The translations under genes were made by a program, and so were the position numbers. DNA of 38,501 nt. It comes from Treponema sp. (GTDB lineage Bacteria; Spirochaetota; Spirochaetia; Treponematales; Breznakiellaceae). Within the stretch, counting starts at the first letter, position 1, and every line of letters begins with the position of its first letter. Shown in pieces: positions 1 to 7,021 of the stretch. Below the pieces are notes generated by a model. That model was not told the origin of the DNA and searched no databases. It saw only the letters and a list, made by a program, of their open reading frames with translations. The stretch lies in contig JAISBS010000104.1 in NCBI GenBank assembly GCA_031266075.1, forward strand, positions 1 to 38,501. The letters are read 5' to 3'.

Positions 1-330
1 TCTCCTAATCCACATTTTATAATTTTGTTTCCATGTTTATTATCAAAACAGAAACATACATCTCCTCCATCAGTTCCAAAACCATAACAATTCTTTCCTA
101 AATAAATTTGTATTTTATAGTCTTTATTAAATTGTTCTATGTCTTCTATGTCTCCATAAATACAAATAATTTTCTCCAATATATCCTTCCCCACAATTAT
201 TTGACTCAATAAACTCTAAATAATCATGGGGAAAATTGTATAATTCCTTTATTTTCCCCATGGAATGATTGTTCTTGTGTTCATATTTATACCATTTGTT
301 CCTGTTCAATATTTCATAAATTTTATCCAT
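1..330 (-). pseudogene. SMI1/KNR4 (SUKH) family immunity-like protein, frameshifted and cut by window edge
   Basis: Reading leftward from an ATG at 330 (preceded by AAGGTGG with 8 nt spacing), the product starts MDKIYEILNRNKWYKYE and reaches CGEGYIGENYLYLW. This is the typical first half of a SUKH domain. The frame then hits a TAA at 127-129. A second frame, open to the window edge, continues with DIEDIEQFNKDYKIQIYLG and then GFGTDGGDV, the typical second half. One frameshift at about 145-156, close to a GACATAGAA duplication, would rejoin them. SUKH proteins are often immunity partners of contact-dependent or polymorphic toxins; no toxin is visible here. The gene is far more AT-rich than the rest of the window, which suggests recent transfer. 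Either a real pseudogene or a sequencing error. The 3' end lies outside the window. Confidence 0.75.
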
Positions 331-352
331 AATAATTACCACCTTTTTAACG

Positions 353-391
353 AGATTGTTCCAAAAACTGAAGTTTTTAAACAACTCTATT
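353..391. repeat. Palindromic intergenic repeat, copy A
   Basis: The core AAAAACT-GA-AGTTTTT is at 363-378. It is followed by AAACAACTCTATT, identical to the copies near 9916 and 24198. The left arm (gagattgttcc) only roughly matches the right arm. The last bases of the repeat overlap the TAA stop (390-392) of the neighbouring gene, so the element sits exactly at a gene end. Confidence 0.7.
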
Positions 392-998
392 AAGTGTACG
401 ACAGGAGATAAAGGACAAGGACAGCCAATAAGTCTAAACTTATCCCCACTTTAAATTCATTTCGCATGGTATATTCCGAAAATACATTGACCAGATGGGA
501 TGTATACTTAGAGGAATTTGATTGTATGGGAATAAATCCAATCTTAAATCCAAGGGCGCCGAAAAAGGCGCCGGGCATTTTATTGAGATCACCCATATCC
601 TTCACATATTCAATTTCCCATGCCGCCCTGCCGTATAACGAGATATGGGCATATTCCCATTTAAAAGGAGTATATGCGAGTTCCAGGGGCAAAAATGACA
701 TATAAAGTATTTCTTTCCTGTTACGATTATAACTAGTGGTAGACGCAAAAACCGAAGGACTAATCATAAAATTTATTCTTTCAAAAGACACATTGAATTT
801 CACGGCTCTTAAATCTAGAATGCTGCCTTTTTCAATGAAATTATAACTCCAGCCAAAATCGCCCAGGGACCAGCCAAATTTTACTTCCTGGGAATTTGCG
901 TTGGCAAGGGCCGACATAAACAGCGCGCATACCAGGGAAGCTCTAAAAATCCAACCGGGGTTTCCAAAAGTTCCCGCTGTTCTTTTTTCCCTTTTCAT
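390..998 (-). CDS. Secreted or outer-membrane hypothetical protein
   Basis: This 202-residue protein has an N-terminal signal peptide: a basic start MKREKR, a hydrophobic stretch around residues 17-32 and a likely cleavage site near ANANSQ. The rest alternates polar and aromatic residues (FGWSLGDFGWSYNF, LYGRAAWEIEY), as in small beta-barrel or periplasmic beta-rich proteins. I do not recognise a family. The ATG at 998 has GAGGAG 8 nt upstream. The C-terminus (LLAVLVLYLLSYT) runs into repeat copy A, whose edge supplies part of the stop codon, so the original 3' end may have been altered by the repeat. It lacks the terminal aromatic residue usual in outer-membrane barrels. Base composition is AT-richer than the genes from 1.3 kb onward. 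Confidence 0.7.
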   Translation of the reverse strand: MKREKRTAGTFGNPGWIFRASLVCALFMSALANANSQEVKFGWSLGDFGWSYNFIEKGSILDLRAVKFNVSFERINFMISPSVFASTTSYNRNRKEILYMSFLPLELAYTPFKWEYAHISLYGRAAWEIEYVKDMGDLNKMPGAFFGALGFKIGFIPIQSNSSKYTSHLVNVFSEYTMRNEFKVGISLDLLAVLVLYLLSYT

Positions 999-1033
999 TT
1001 TTCACGCTCCTCTGTGTCCCTGACCGCAGGGCC

Positions 1034-1252
1034 TCAGTTTTTTGGCGGCGCCCCTTTCATCTGTTCGTGTTCCTGCCGGACTTCCCGGATCAGGTCTTTC
1101 ATCTTCCAGTTCAGATTCGTGGGGGTGGAGGACGCAAAGGCGATATGTCCCGGATCGGCTCCCGTCTTTCGGGCGGCGTCTTTTACCGCCGCAATCAGAT
1201 CAAAAAGAACCTTTTCCGAAAAGCCGTGCAGAAAAACAACGGGCCCGTCCAT
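1034..1252 (-). CDS. DUF3783 family small protein
   Basis: A 72-residue soluble protein starting MDGPVVFLHGF and containing IAFASSTPTNLNWKMKDLI, which I recognise as the DUF3783 signature. Its function is unknown. An in-frame ATG lies nine codons upstream (1279), but the ATG at 1252 has a strong GGAGG with 8 nt spacing and begins right at the conserved region, so it is preferred. The gene is transcribed away from the ComM gene and toward the secreted protein gene, with which it may form a small operon. Proteins of this family are often encoded as single short genes in Firmicutes and spirochaetes. Confidence 0.7.
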   Translation of the reverse strand: MDGPVVFLHGFSEKVLFDLIAAVKDAARKTGADPGHIAFASSTPTNLNWKMKDLIREVRQEHEQMKGAPPKN

Positions 1253-1348
1253 ACCTTCTTCCTCCGTACTATCTTTCATTTTTTACGAATTTTGACAAAA
1301 AGTAAAGCGTCCTGCATCCCCGTGCCATTATAGTCCATGGAGGATTTT

Positions 1349-3049
1349 ATGTATGTTATGGCTTATGCCCCTTATGGGGCCGGGGGAATCATTATCCGGG
1401 TGGAAGCGGACATACGCCGGGGAATTCCGGGAATCGACATCAGCGGCCTGGCGGACGGGGCGGTGAAGGAGGCCCGGGAACGGGTCCGGGCGGCGTTCAG
1501 GAATTCGGGCTTTGCTTTTCCGGCGGACCGGATTCTGATCAACCTGGCGCCCGCGGGACTGCGGAAAGAAGGGGCGTCTCTGGATTTGCCCATCGCCCTT
1601 TCGGTGATGGCCGCCGCCGGGCTGGCCCCTTCGCCGGACAATGTGCTGGTTATGGGGGAACTGGAGCTTTCCGGGCGGATCCGTCCGGTTCGGGGAGTGC
1701 TGGCAGCGGCGGCGGCGGGGCTGGCCGCAGGGATTCGGGACTTTATCGTGCCGGCGGAAAATGCCGGAGAAGCGGCGATCCTGACGGAGGGGCGTTTTGC
1801 CGCGGTCTCCACTCTGGGGGAAGCGGCCCACGCCCTGGTCGTCCGGGACAAAACCGGGGCCCTGCCCCAGACAACGCCGCCCCCGGCGGAAGCGGGGCCC
1901 CCGGTCTTTACCGGCGATTTTGCCGAGGTCCGGGGCCAGGGCCGGTACAAACGGGTCCTGGAAATCGCCGCCGCGGGGGGCCATAATGTGCTGGCCTTCG
2001 GGCCGCCGGGGGCGGGGAAAACCATGCTGGCCCGGCGGATTCCGTCGATCATGGCCCCCCTAAGCCCCCGGGAGGCGGTGGAAGTAACCCGGCTCCACAG
2101 CCTGGCCGGACGGATCGGGCCGGAGCGGGACGATGCGAAAGACGGGGACGCCGCGGGGTCTTTGAGCCCCGGTCTGATCATCCGGCCCCCGTTTCGGACG
2201 CCCCACCATTCGGCCAGCGCCGAAGGGATTCTGGGGGGCGGCAAGACCGTGCGGCCCGGGGAGATCAGCCTGGCCCACTACGGGGCGCTTTTTCTTGACG
2301 AGGCCCCGGAATTCCGGGCCAATGTGCTTCAGGCCCTGCGGGAACCGTTGGAAGACCGGGTGATCACCATTTCCCGTGCCGAGGGGCCGGTACGGCTCCC
2401 CGCGGATTTTCAACTGCTGCTGGCCGCCAACGCCTGTCCCTGCGGCAGGCTTGGCGTCCGGGACCGGGCCGCCGGTTTTTCGGAGACCCTGTCCGCCCTG
2501 GCCGGGGATTCCGGCGGGACGGCGGCAAAACCGGCGCTTTCCGGCCCGGAAACGGGCTTTTCCGGTTTCTCCGGTCTCCTAGCCGGGGCCGCCTGCTTCT
2601 GCAGCTCCGAGGAAATTTCCCGGTACTGGCGGAAATTTGGCGGCGCCCTGCTGGACCGGGTGGAACTCCGGGCCGCCCTGCTGCCGCCAAAGATTGGCGC
2701 CATGGTTCAGGCCGGGGAGGAGGACAGCGCGGCGATTCGGGGCCGGGTAACAGGGGCGGTGGAAATACAGCGGGCCCGGTTTGCGGGAATGGAAATTCGC
2801 CGGAACGCGCGGCTTCCCGCGGGGATGATCGAGGCTGCCTGTCCCTTGACGGATCGGGGGGCGGTGGCATTCCGGCAGGCTATGGCAAAACTGGGACTTT
2901 CCGGCAGGGCCTTTCACGGCATCCTGCGGGTGGCCCGGACTATCGCCGATCTGGAGGGCCGGGACGCCATTGATACGCCCCATATCCTTGAAGCCATCCA
3001 GCACCGCCGCCAGGGAGACGATCCCTACGATATTTTAAGCGCGGAGTGA
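1349..3049 (+). CDS. comM: ComM/YifB-family AAA+ ATPase (Mg-chelatase-like)
   Basis: A 566-residue protein with the ComM/YifB layout: an N-terminal Lon-S16-like domain (about 1-165), a Mg-chelatase-type AAA+ core, and a C-terminal helical domain (LGLSGRAFHGILRVARTIAD). Walker A is GPPGAGKT at 218-225 and Walker B is ALFLDEAPEF. RTPHHSASAEGI and LLDRVEL are also typical. In some bacteria ComM is a branch-migration helicase that aids integration of imported DNA. The ATG at 1349 is chosen over the one at 1337 because GGAGG lies 5 nt upstream of it. An oddity is the distance between the two Cys pairs (NACPCG and ACFCSS): about 45 residues of Gly/Ala/Ser-rich sequence, where relatives have a short loop. 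The 3' end overlaps the convergent PHP gene by 25 bp. Confidence 0.9.
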   Translation: MYVMAYAPYGAGGIIIRVEADIRRGIPGIDISGLADGAVKEARERVRAAFRNSGFAFPADRILINLAPAGLRKEGASLDLPIALSVMAAAGLAPSPDNVLVMGELELSGRIRPVRGVLAAAAAGLAAGIRDFIVPAENAGEAAILTEGRFAAVSTLGEAAHALVVRDKTGALPQTTPPPAEAGPPVFTGDFAEVRGQGRYKRVLEIAAAGGHNVLAFGPPGAGKTMLARRIPSIMAPLSPREAVEVTRLHSLAGRIGPERDDAKDGDAAGSLSPGLIIRPPFRTPHHSASAEGILGGGKTVRPGEISLAHYGALFLDEAPEFRANVLQALREPLEDRVITISRAEGPVRLPADFQLLLAANACPCGRLGVRDRAAGFSETLSALAGDSGGTAAKPALSGPETGFSGFSGLLAGAACFCSSEEISRYWRKFGGALLDRVELRAALLPPKIGAMVQAGEEDSAAIRGRVTGAVEIQRARFAGMEIRRNARLPAGMIEAACPLTDRGAVAFRQAMAKLGLSGRAFHGILRVARTIADLEGRDAIDTPHILEAIQHRRQGDDPYDILSAE

Positions 3050-3936
3050 GCAGCGGGAAGCGGCGTATCCGCCAAAAGCGGGCCGATAGCTTCCAGCACC
3101 GCCTCGCCGATTTTCCGGCCCGCCGCGCTGTAACCGAGTTGCCGTCCGGGCCGGAACAGGGGGCCGTGAAAATCGCTGCCTTCGGTAACGTACAAACCCA
3201 GTGAACGGGCCAGATCCTCCAGGCGGCGGCAGGATCGGACTTTGGCGCTGGGGTGCCAGGCCTCCAGTCCCGCCAGACCCCGGTCCCGAAGTTCCCGGAT
3301 CAAGTCAGGGAGACGGCCCCAGGCGACAAACAGGGACATGGGATGGGCCAGCACGGGAATGCCCCCGGCCTCCCGGATAACCACCGCGGCCCGGTCGAAA
3401 TTCAGGCCCCCCTTGGGAACGTAGAGGGGCTTTCCCGGAACCAGATACCGTTCAAAGGCCTGTTCCCTGGTTTTGACGATTTTCCGGTTCACCAGAAGCC
3501 CCGCAAAGTGGGGGCGTCCGATGGAATGGCCGCCGGAGAGGGCCTTGAGCTCGTCATAGGAGACGTCCATACCCAGTTTGTTCATCCGGCCCAGCATTTC
3601 CCGGTTCCGCGCCTCCCGGAGCCGGGACAATTCGGCCAGGGCATCCCGGAAGGCGGGGCTGGGCCGGCTGATTCCCAGCCCCAGAAGGTGGAATTCCCCG
3701 CCGGGGCCGGTTCCGCTGACGCCCGGCGGCGGCAGCCAGCTAATTTCAAGCTCTACCCCCGGAATAAGGCGGATTCCCCGCGTTTCGGCTTCCTTTCTTG
3801 CAATTTCAAGGCCGGCAATGGTATCATGATCCGTCAGGGCGATGGCGGAGATTCCGGCCCGGGCCGCCTCCTGGACAAGCCGTTCCGGGGGAAACTCGCC
3901 GTCAGAGGCGGTCGAGTGGGTGTGAAGATCAATCAT
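3025..3936 (-). CDS. PHP-domain phosphoesterase (YciV/RNase AM-like)
   Basis: The protein begins MIDLHTHSTASDGEF and carries the PHP metal-binding set: H5 and H7, D12, TDHD at 35-38, GVELE near 60, FHLLG, GRPHF, LAHP and SDFHG. The 303-residue length fits the YciV/TrpH group, whose characterised members are 3',5'-nucleotide phosphatases or 5'-3' exonucleases acting on short RNA. The frame is open upstream to 4059, but family alignment puts the start at the MIDLHTHS methionine (3936). No clear Shine-Dalgarno is seen there; a TAAAAT box about 8 nt upstream hints at a very short leader. The gene is divergent from the amidohydrolase operon and convergent with comM. Confidence 0.85.
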   Translation of the reverse strand: MIDLHTHSTASDGEFPPERLVQEAARAGISAIALTDHDTIAGLEIARKEAETRGIRLIPGVELEISWLPPPGVSGTGPGGEFHLLGLGISRPSPAFRDALAELSRLREARNREMLGRMNKLGMDVSYDELKALSGGHSIGRPHFAGLLVNRKIVKTREQAFERYLVPGKPLYVPKGGLNFDRAAVVIREAGGIPVLAHPMSLFVAWGRLPDLIRELRDRGLAGLEAWHPSAKVRSCRRLEDLARSLGLYVTEGSDFHGPLFRPGRQLGYSAAGRKIGEAVLEAIGPLLADTPLPAAHSALKIS

Positions 3937-4012
3937 GGGTGGACATTTTACCATATTTCGATAAAATAATCCGGGTTTTTGCCGATAATAGATAGATAGA
4001 GGACTCAGATCG

Positions 4013-4041
4013 TTGACGAGCCCGGTTTGTGATCCTAAAAT
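4013..4041 (+). promoter_or_regulatory. Sigma70-like promoter of the amidohydrolase/cNMP operon
   Basis: TTGACG (4013-4018), a 17 bp spacer and TAAAAT (4036-4041) match the sigma70 consensus at five of six positions in each box. Transcription would start near 4048, leaving a leader of about 26 nt before the GTG at 4074. Confidence 0.65.
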
Positions 4042-4073
4042 AAGAGAACCTATGCACAAAGGACGGTTCGCAG

Positions 4074-5327
4074 GTGTTTAACTATGCTTTGAAAAACGGT
4101 GTGTTGGTAACGCCGGGAAAAGAGATACATTCCGGCGTTTTGAAGGTACATGAAGGAAAGCTCGTTTCCCGGGACAGCGCCGTGGCGATTGATTTAGGCG
4201 GGCAATCCTGTGTGTATCCTTCCCTCATCAACACCCACGACCACCTCCAGGGTAACTATCTGCCTCCGGTAGGGCCCAAGCCGGGCTCCTATTACCTGAC
4301 CTGGCTTCCCTGGGACAACGACCTCAAGGCATCCAAAACCTTTGCCGAGCGGTCAAACCTTTCCCGGGAAGACCTGTATAACCTGAGCGGCTACAAGTGC
4401 CTGTTTTCCGGAGTTACTACGGTAAACGACCATTTCCCCCAAAAGCTCAACGGGCAGATTCTGCCTACCCTGCCGATCCGGGCCATCCTGGAATACGGCC
4501 TGGCCCACGAGACCTCTTCCTACGACCTCAAATGGGGGGACGGGGTGGAAGTGGAACACGAGCGGGCGGTCAAAAACAAGTGGCCCTTTATCACCCACCT
4601 GGCAGAGGGCTTTGACGAAGAGTCTATGCACGGCGTGGCGAACCTCGAAAAAATGGGGATCCTGGACAGCCACTGCCTTTTTATCCACTGCATCGGCTTT
4701 AGCGATGCGGATATTCAAAAGGTCGCCAAAGCGGGGGCCAGCGTCTCCTGGTGCGGCTTCTCCAACAAATTCATGTTTAACGTAACCTGCAAGATCCGCA
4801 AGCTCCTCCGGGCGGGGGTGAACGTAAGCATCGGCACCGATTCTTCCGCTACCGGATCCTATAATTTCCTTGAAGAAATAAAATACGACCGGGAACTGTA
4901 CCGGAATATGTACGGTGAAGATCTGTCCGCCAAAACCATGTTTGAAATGATCACGATCAACGCGGCAAAAGCTTTCTGGATGCAGGACCGGATCGGCTCT
5001 CTGGACGAGGGCAAACTGGCGGATCTGCTGGTTCTCAAGGGCCGCAGGGATGACCCTTACGAAAACCTGATAGCCGCCTCTATGGAGGACATTGAACTTT
5101 TGGTTCTGGCGGGAACGCCCATTTACGGGGAACTCCGGTTTCTGGATATTTTTGGCGGCAGCGCACCCGGGGACTATACCCATATACATGTGGGCGGCAG
5201 GCCCATGTTTGTAAAAGGCGATCCGGCGGGTCTTTACCGGGAAGCCCGGCGGAAAATCGGATTCAAAAAAACACTGGATTACCTACCCTTCGATCCGGAT
5301 CCAGAGACGCCATCAAAAAACACGTAG
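4074..5327 (+). CDS. Amidohydrolase superfamily metal-dependent hydrolase
   Basis: A 417-residue cytosolic enzyme of the ATZ/TRZ-type amidohydrolases (TIM barrel with a small flanking beta domain). Visible metal and active-site motifs are NTHDHLQGN (H55, H57), FITHLAEG, LFIHCIGFSD and IGTDSSATGS. The C-terminus carries the usual GSLDEGKLADLLVL segment. Relatives deaminate or dechlorinate N-heterocycles or hydrolyse cyclic amides; the substrate cannot be read from the sequence. The start is a GTG with AAGGA about 10 nt upstream. It is first in an operon with two cyclic-nucleotide-fold proteins (gap 11 bp to the next gene), so its expression may be tied to that signalling pair. Confidence 0.85.
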   Translation: MFNYALKNGVLVTPGKEIHSGVLKVHEGKLVSRDSAVAIDLGGQSCVYPSLINTHDHLQGNYLPPVGPKPGSYYLTWLPWDNDLKASKTFAERSNLSREDLYNLSGYKCLFSGVTTVNDHFPQKLNGQILPTLPIRAILEYGLAHETSSYDLKWGDGVEVEHERAVKNKWPFITHLAEGFDEESMHGVANLEKMGILDSHCLFIHCIGFSDADIQKVAKAGASVSWCGFSNKFMFNVTCKIRKLLRAGVNVSIGTDSSATGSYNFLEEIKYDRELYRNMYGEDLSAKTMFEMITINAAKAFWMQDRIGSLDEGKLADLLVLKGRRDDPYENLIAASMEDIELLVLAGTPIYGELRFLDIFGGSAPGDYTHIHVGGRPMFVKGDPAGLYREARRKIGFKKTLDYLPFDPDPETPSKNT

Positions 5328-5338
5328 GAAGGAACTGA

Positions 5339-6367
5339 ATGCCCAAGCCCCTGCAATACCGCTCCGGTTCACTCATTTATTTTCAGGGCGATCCTGCGGA
5401 AAAGGTGTTTATCCTCCAGGCCGGAAAGGTGAATTTGGTCTACCAGGACATTGAAACCGGACAGGATGTGCATGATACGGTTCAACCCGGAGAATTCTTC
5501 GGGGTCAAGTCCGCCCTGGGCCGGTATCCCCGGGAGGAAAATGCCGTGGCCCTCCAGGATACGACCATCATGGCCTTTACGGTTCCCGAATTCGAGGCCC
5601 TGGCCATGGCGAACACCCGGATTGTGGTGAAGATGCTCACGGTCTTTTCCAACCAAATGCGGCGGCTCCACAAACAGGTTTCCAGCCTGATGGAAACAGA
5701 AGAAGTGAACCCCGACGCGGGCCTCTTCAACGTGGGGGAATATTATCTCAAGAACAAACGGTTCACCCAGGCGAAATATGTATTTGGGCGTTACCTGACC
5801 TATTACCCGTCAGGGCGAAACGCCGCCCAGGCCGCCAAAAATCTGGAACTGGCGGAAACCACCCTGTCCCGTTACGGAGACGGCAAGGGGCCGGGGGTGG
5901 CGCCTTCCGGCGCGCCGTCTCCCGGTTCCGCGCCGGCCCCCGCGCCGGACAGCTTTGGTCCCGGCGCCGCTCCCGTTGTGTCGATTGATTCGGCCAAGGC
6001 CTATTATGACGCGGTAAGCCTGATCTCCCAGGAACAGTACCAAAAGGCCTATGTTGACTTCAAAAAAATCGTAGACGCCAATGCGGATCCCGAATATGTG
6101 GCGAAGAGTTCCTACGAAATGGGCCGCTGCCTCTTTCTCCTCAACAGATACCCCGACTGCGTCAAATATTTTACGGGGCTGCTTACCAAATATCCCCGGC
6201 ATCCGGATCTGCGGGATGCCATTTTCTTTATCGGCCAGTCCTATGAAAGAGTGGGCCGGAAAGAACAGGCGGCGGCTTTTTACAAAAAGATTTTGTCCAT
6301 GTCTTCCGATGAGGATGACGGAACTACCATAAAGGCCAAACGGGCCCTCAAGTCGCTGGAGGTTTAA
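5339..6367 (+). CDS. Cyclic-nucleotide-binding-fold protein with C-terminal TPR repeats
   Basis: Residues 1-115 form a Crp/cNMP-binding beta-roll (SGSLIYFQGDPAEKVFILQAG, VQPGEFFGVKSALG). A linking helix follows, then a TPR-like unit (NVGEYYLKNKRFTQAKYVFG), a Pro/Ala/Gly-rich linker (about 185-210), and further TPR units resembling the YbgF/CpoB type (AKSSYEMGRCLFLLNRYPD). The phosphate-binding cassette is degenerate: the usual GE...RSA pattern is replaced by GVKSALGRYPREENA. Classical cAMP binding is therefore doubtful. No DNA-binding domain and no signal peptide are present, which suggests a cytosolic scaffold. The ATG at 5339 is preceded by GAAGGAACTGA. The stop is 1 bp before the next gene, so the pair is probably translationally coupled. 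Confidence 0.8.
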   Translation: MPKPLQYRSGSLIYFQGDPAEKVFILQAGKVNLVYQDIETGQDVHDTVQPGEFFGVKSALGRYPREENAVALQDTTIMAFTVPEFEALAMANTRIVVKMLTVFSNQMRRLHKQVSSLMETEEVNPDAGLFNVGEYYLKNKRFTQAKYVFGRYLTYYPSGRNAAQAAKNLELAETTLSRYGDGKGPGVAPSGAPSPGSAPAPAPDSFGPGAAPVVSIDSAKAYYDAVSLISQEQYQKAYVDFKKIVDANADPEYVAKSSYEMGRCLFLLNRYPDCVKYFTGLLTKYPRHPDLRDAIFFIGQSYERVGRKEQAAAFYKKILSMSSDEDDGTTIKAKRALKSLEV

Positions 6368-6368
6368 G

Positions 6369-7010
6369 GTGGCGATGGATTTGGCGGCCTTTGGCCGTTT
6401 TGCCCGGACCTTTCAACCGGGAGAACTGATCTTTTCGGAATTTGAACCGGGAGACACCTTTTATCTGATTCAGTCAGGCCGGGTGGAGCTGGTAAAGATC
6501 ATCGGGGACATTGAAAAAACCCTGGACATTCTCCAGCCCTCGGAAATGTTCGGCGAAATGGCGATTCTGGAAAACTCCCCCCGGTCCGCCACCGCCATCG
6601 CTCTGGATGTGGTAAAGGTGTTGGAATTCAACGCCCAAAATTTTGAAATCCTCATGCTGGGAAACCCCCAGATCGCCCTGAAGCTTCTGCGAATGTTCAC
6701 CAAGCGGATCTACGATTCCAAACGGCGCTTCATGATTCTGACCCTGGACGAACCCCAGGCGAAAATCGCCGACGTGTTCCTTATGCTGAACGAAACCCAG
6801 GCCAACATTGACCGGTCTACGGAACGGCGGGAATTCAAAACCACCGTAGATGACATTGCCCACTGGGCGGGAATGAGCATCGCCGAGACCAGGGAAACCC
6901 TGGGTCACTTTGTTACCCAGCGGCGCATGGAAATGTACCCCGACCGGATCGTCGTCAAGAACATTAACGACTTCTCCCGGTTTGTCAATTCCCGGCGCAA
7001 GCGGGAATAG
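6369..7010 (+). CDS. Crp/Fnr-family transcriptional regulator
   Basis: A 213-residue protein with an N-terminal cNMP-binding domain and a C-terminal Crp-type winged helix (TTVDDIAHWAGMSIAETRETLGH). Unlike its upstream neighbour, it has an intact phosphate-binding cassette, FGEMAILENSPRSATAIA, so cyclic-nucleotide binding is plausible. No Cys cluster of the Fnr type is visible. The start is a GTG at 6369 with GGAGG 6 nt upstream; an ATG two codons later is an alternative. It is the last gene of the operon and ends 11 bp before the convergent histidine kinase gene. The target genes are unknown. Confidence 0.85.
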   Translation: MAMDLAAFGRFARTFQPGELIFSEFEPGDTFYLIQSGRVELVKIIGDIEKTLDILQPSEMFGEMAILENSPRSATAIALDVVKVLEFNAQNFEILMLGNPQIALKLLRMFTKRIYDSKRRFMILTLDEPQAKIADVFLMLNETQANIDRSTERREFKTTVDDIAHWAGMSIAETRETLGHFVTQRRMEMYPDRIVVKNINDFSRFVNSRRKRE

Positions 7011-7021
7011 TTCCGGGTTTT

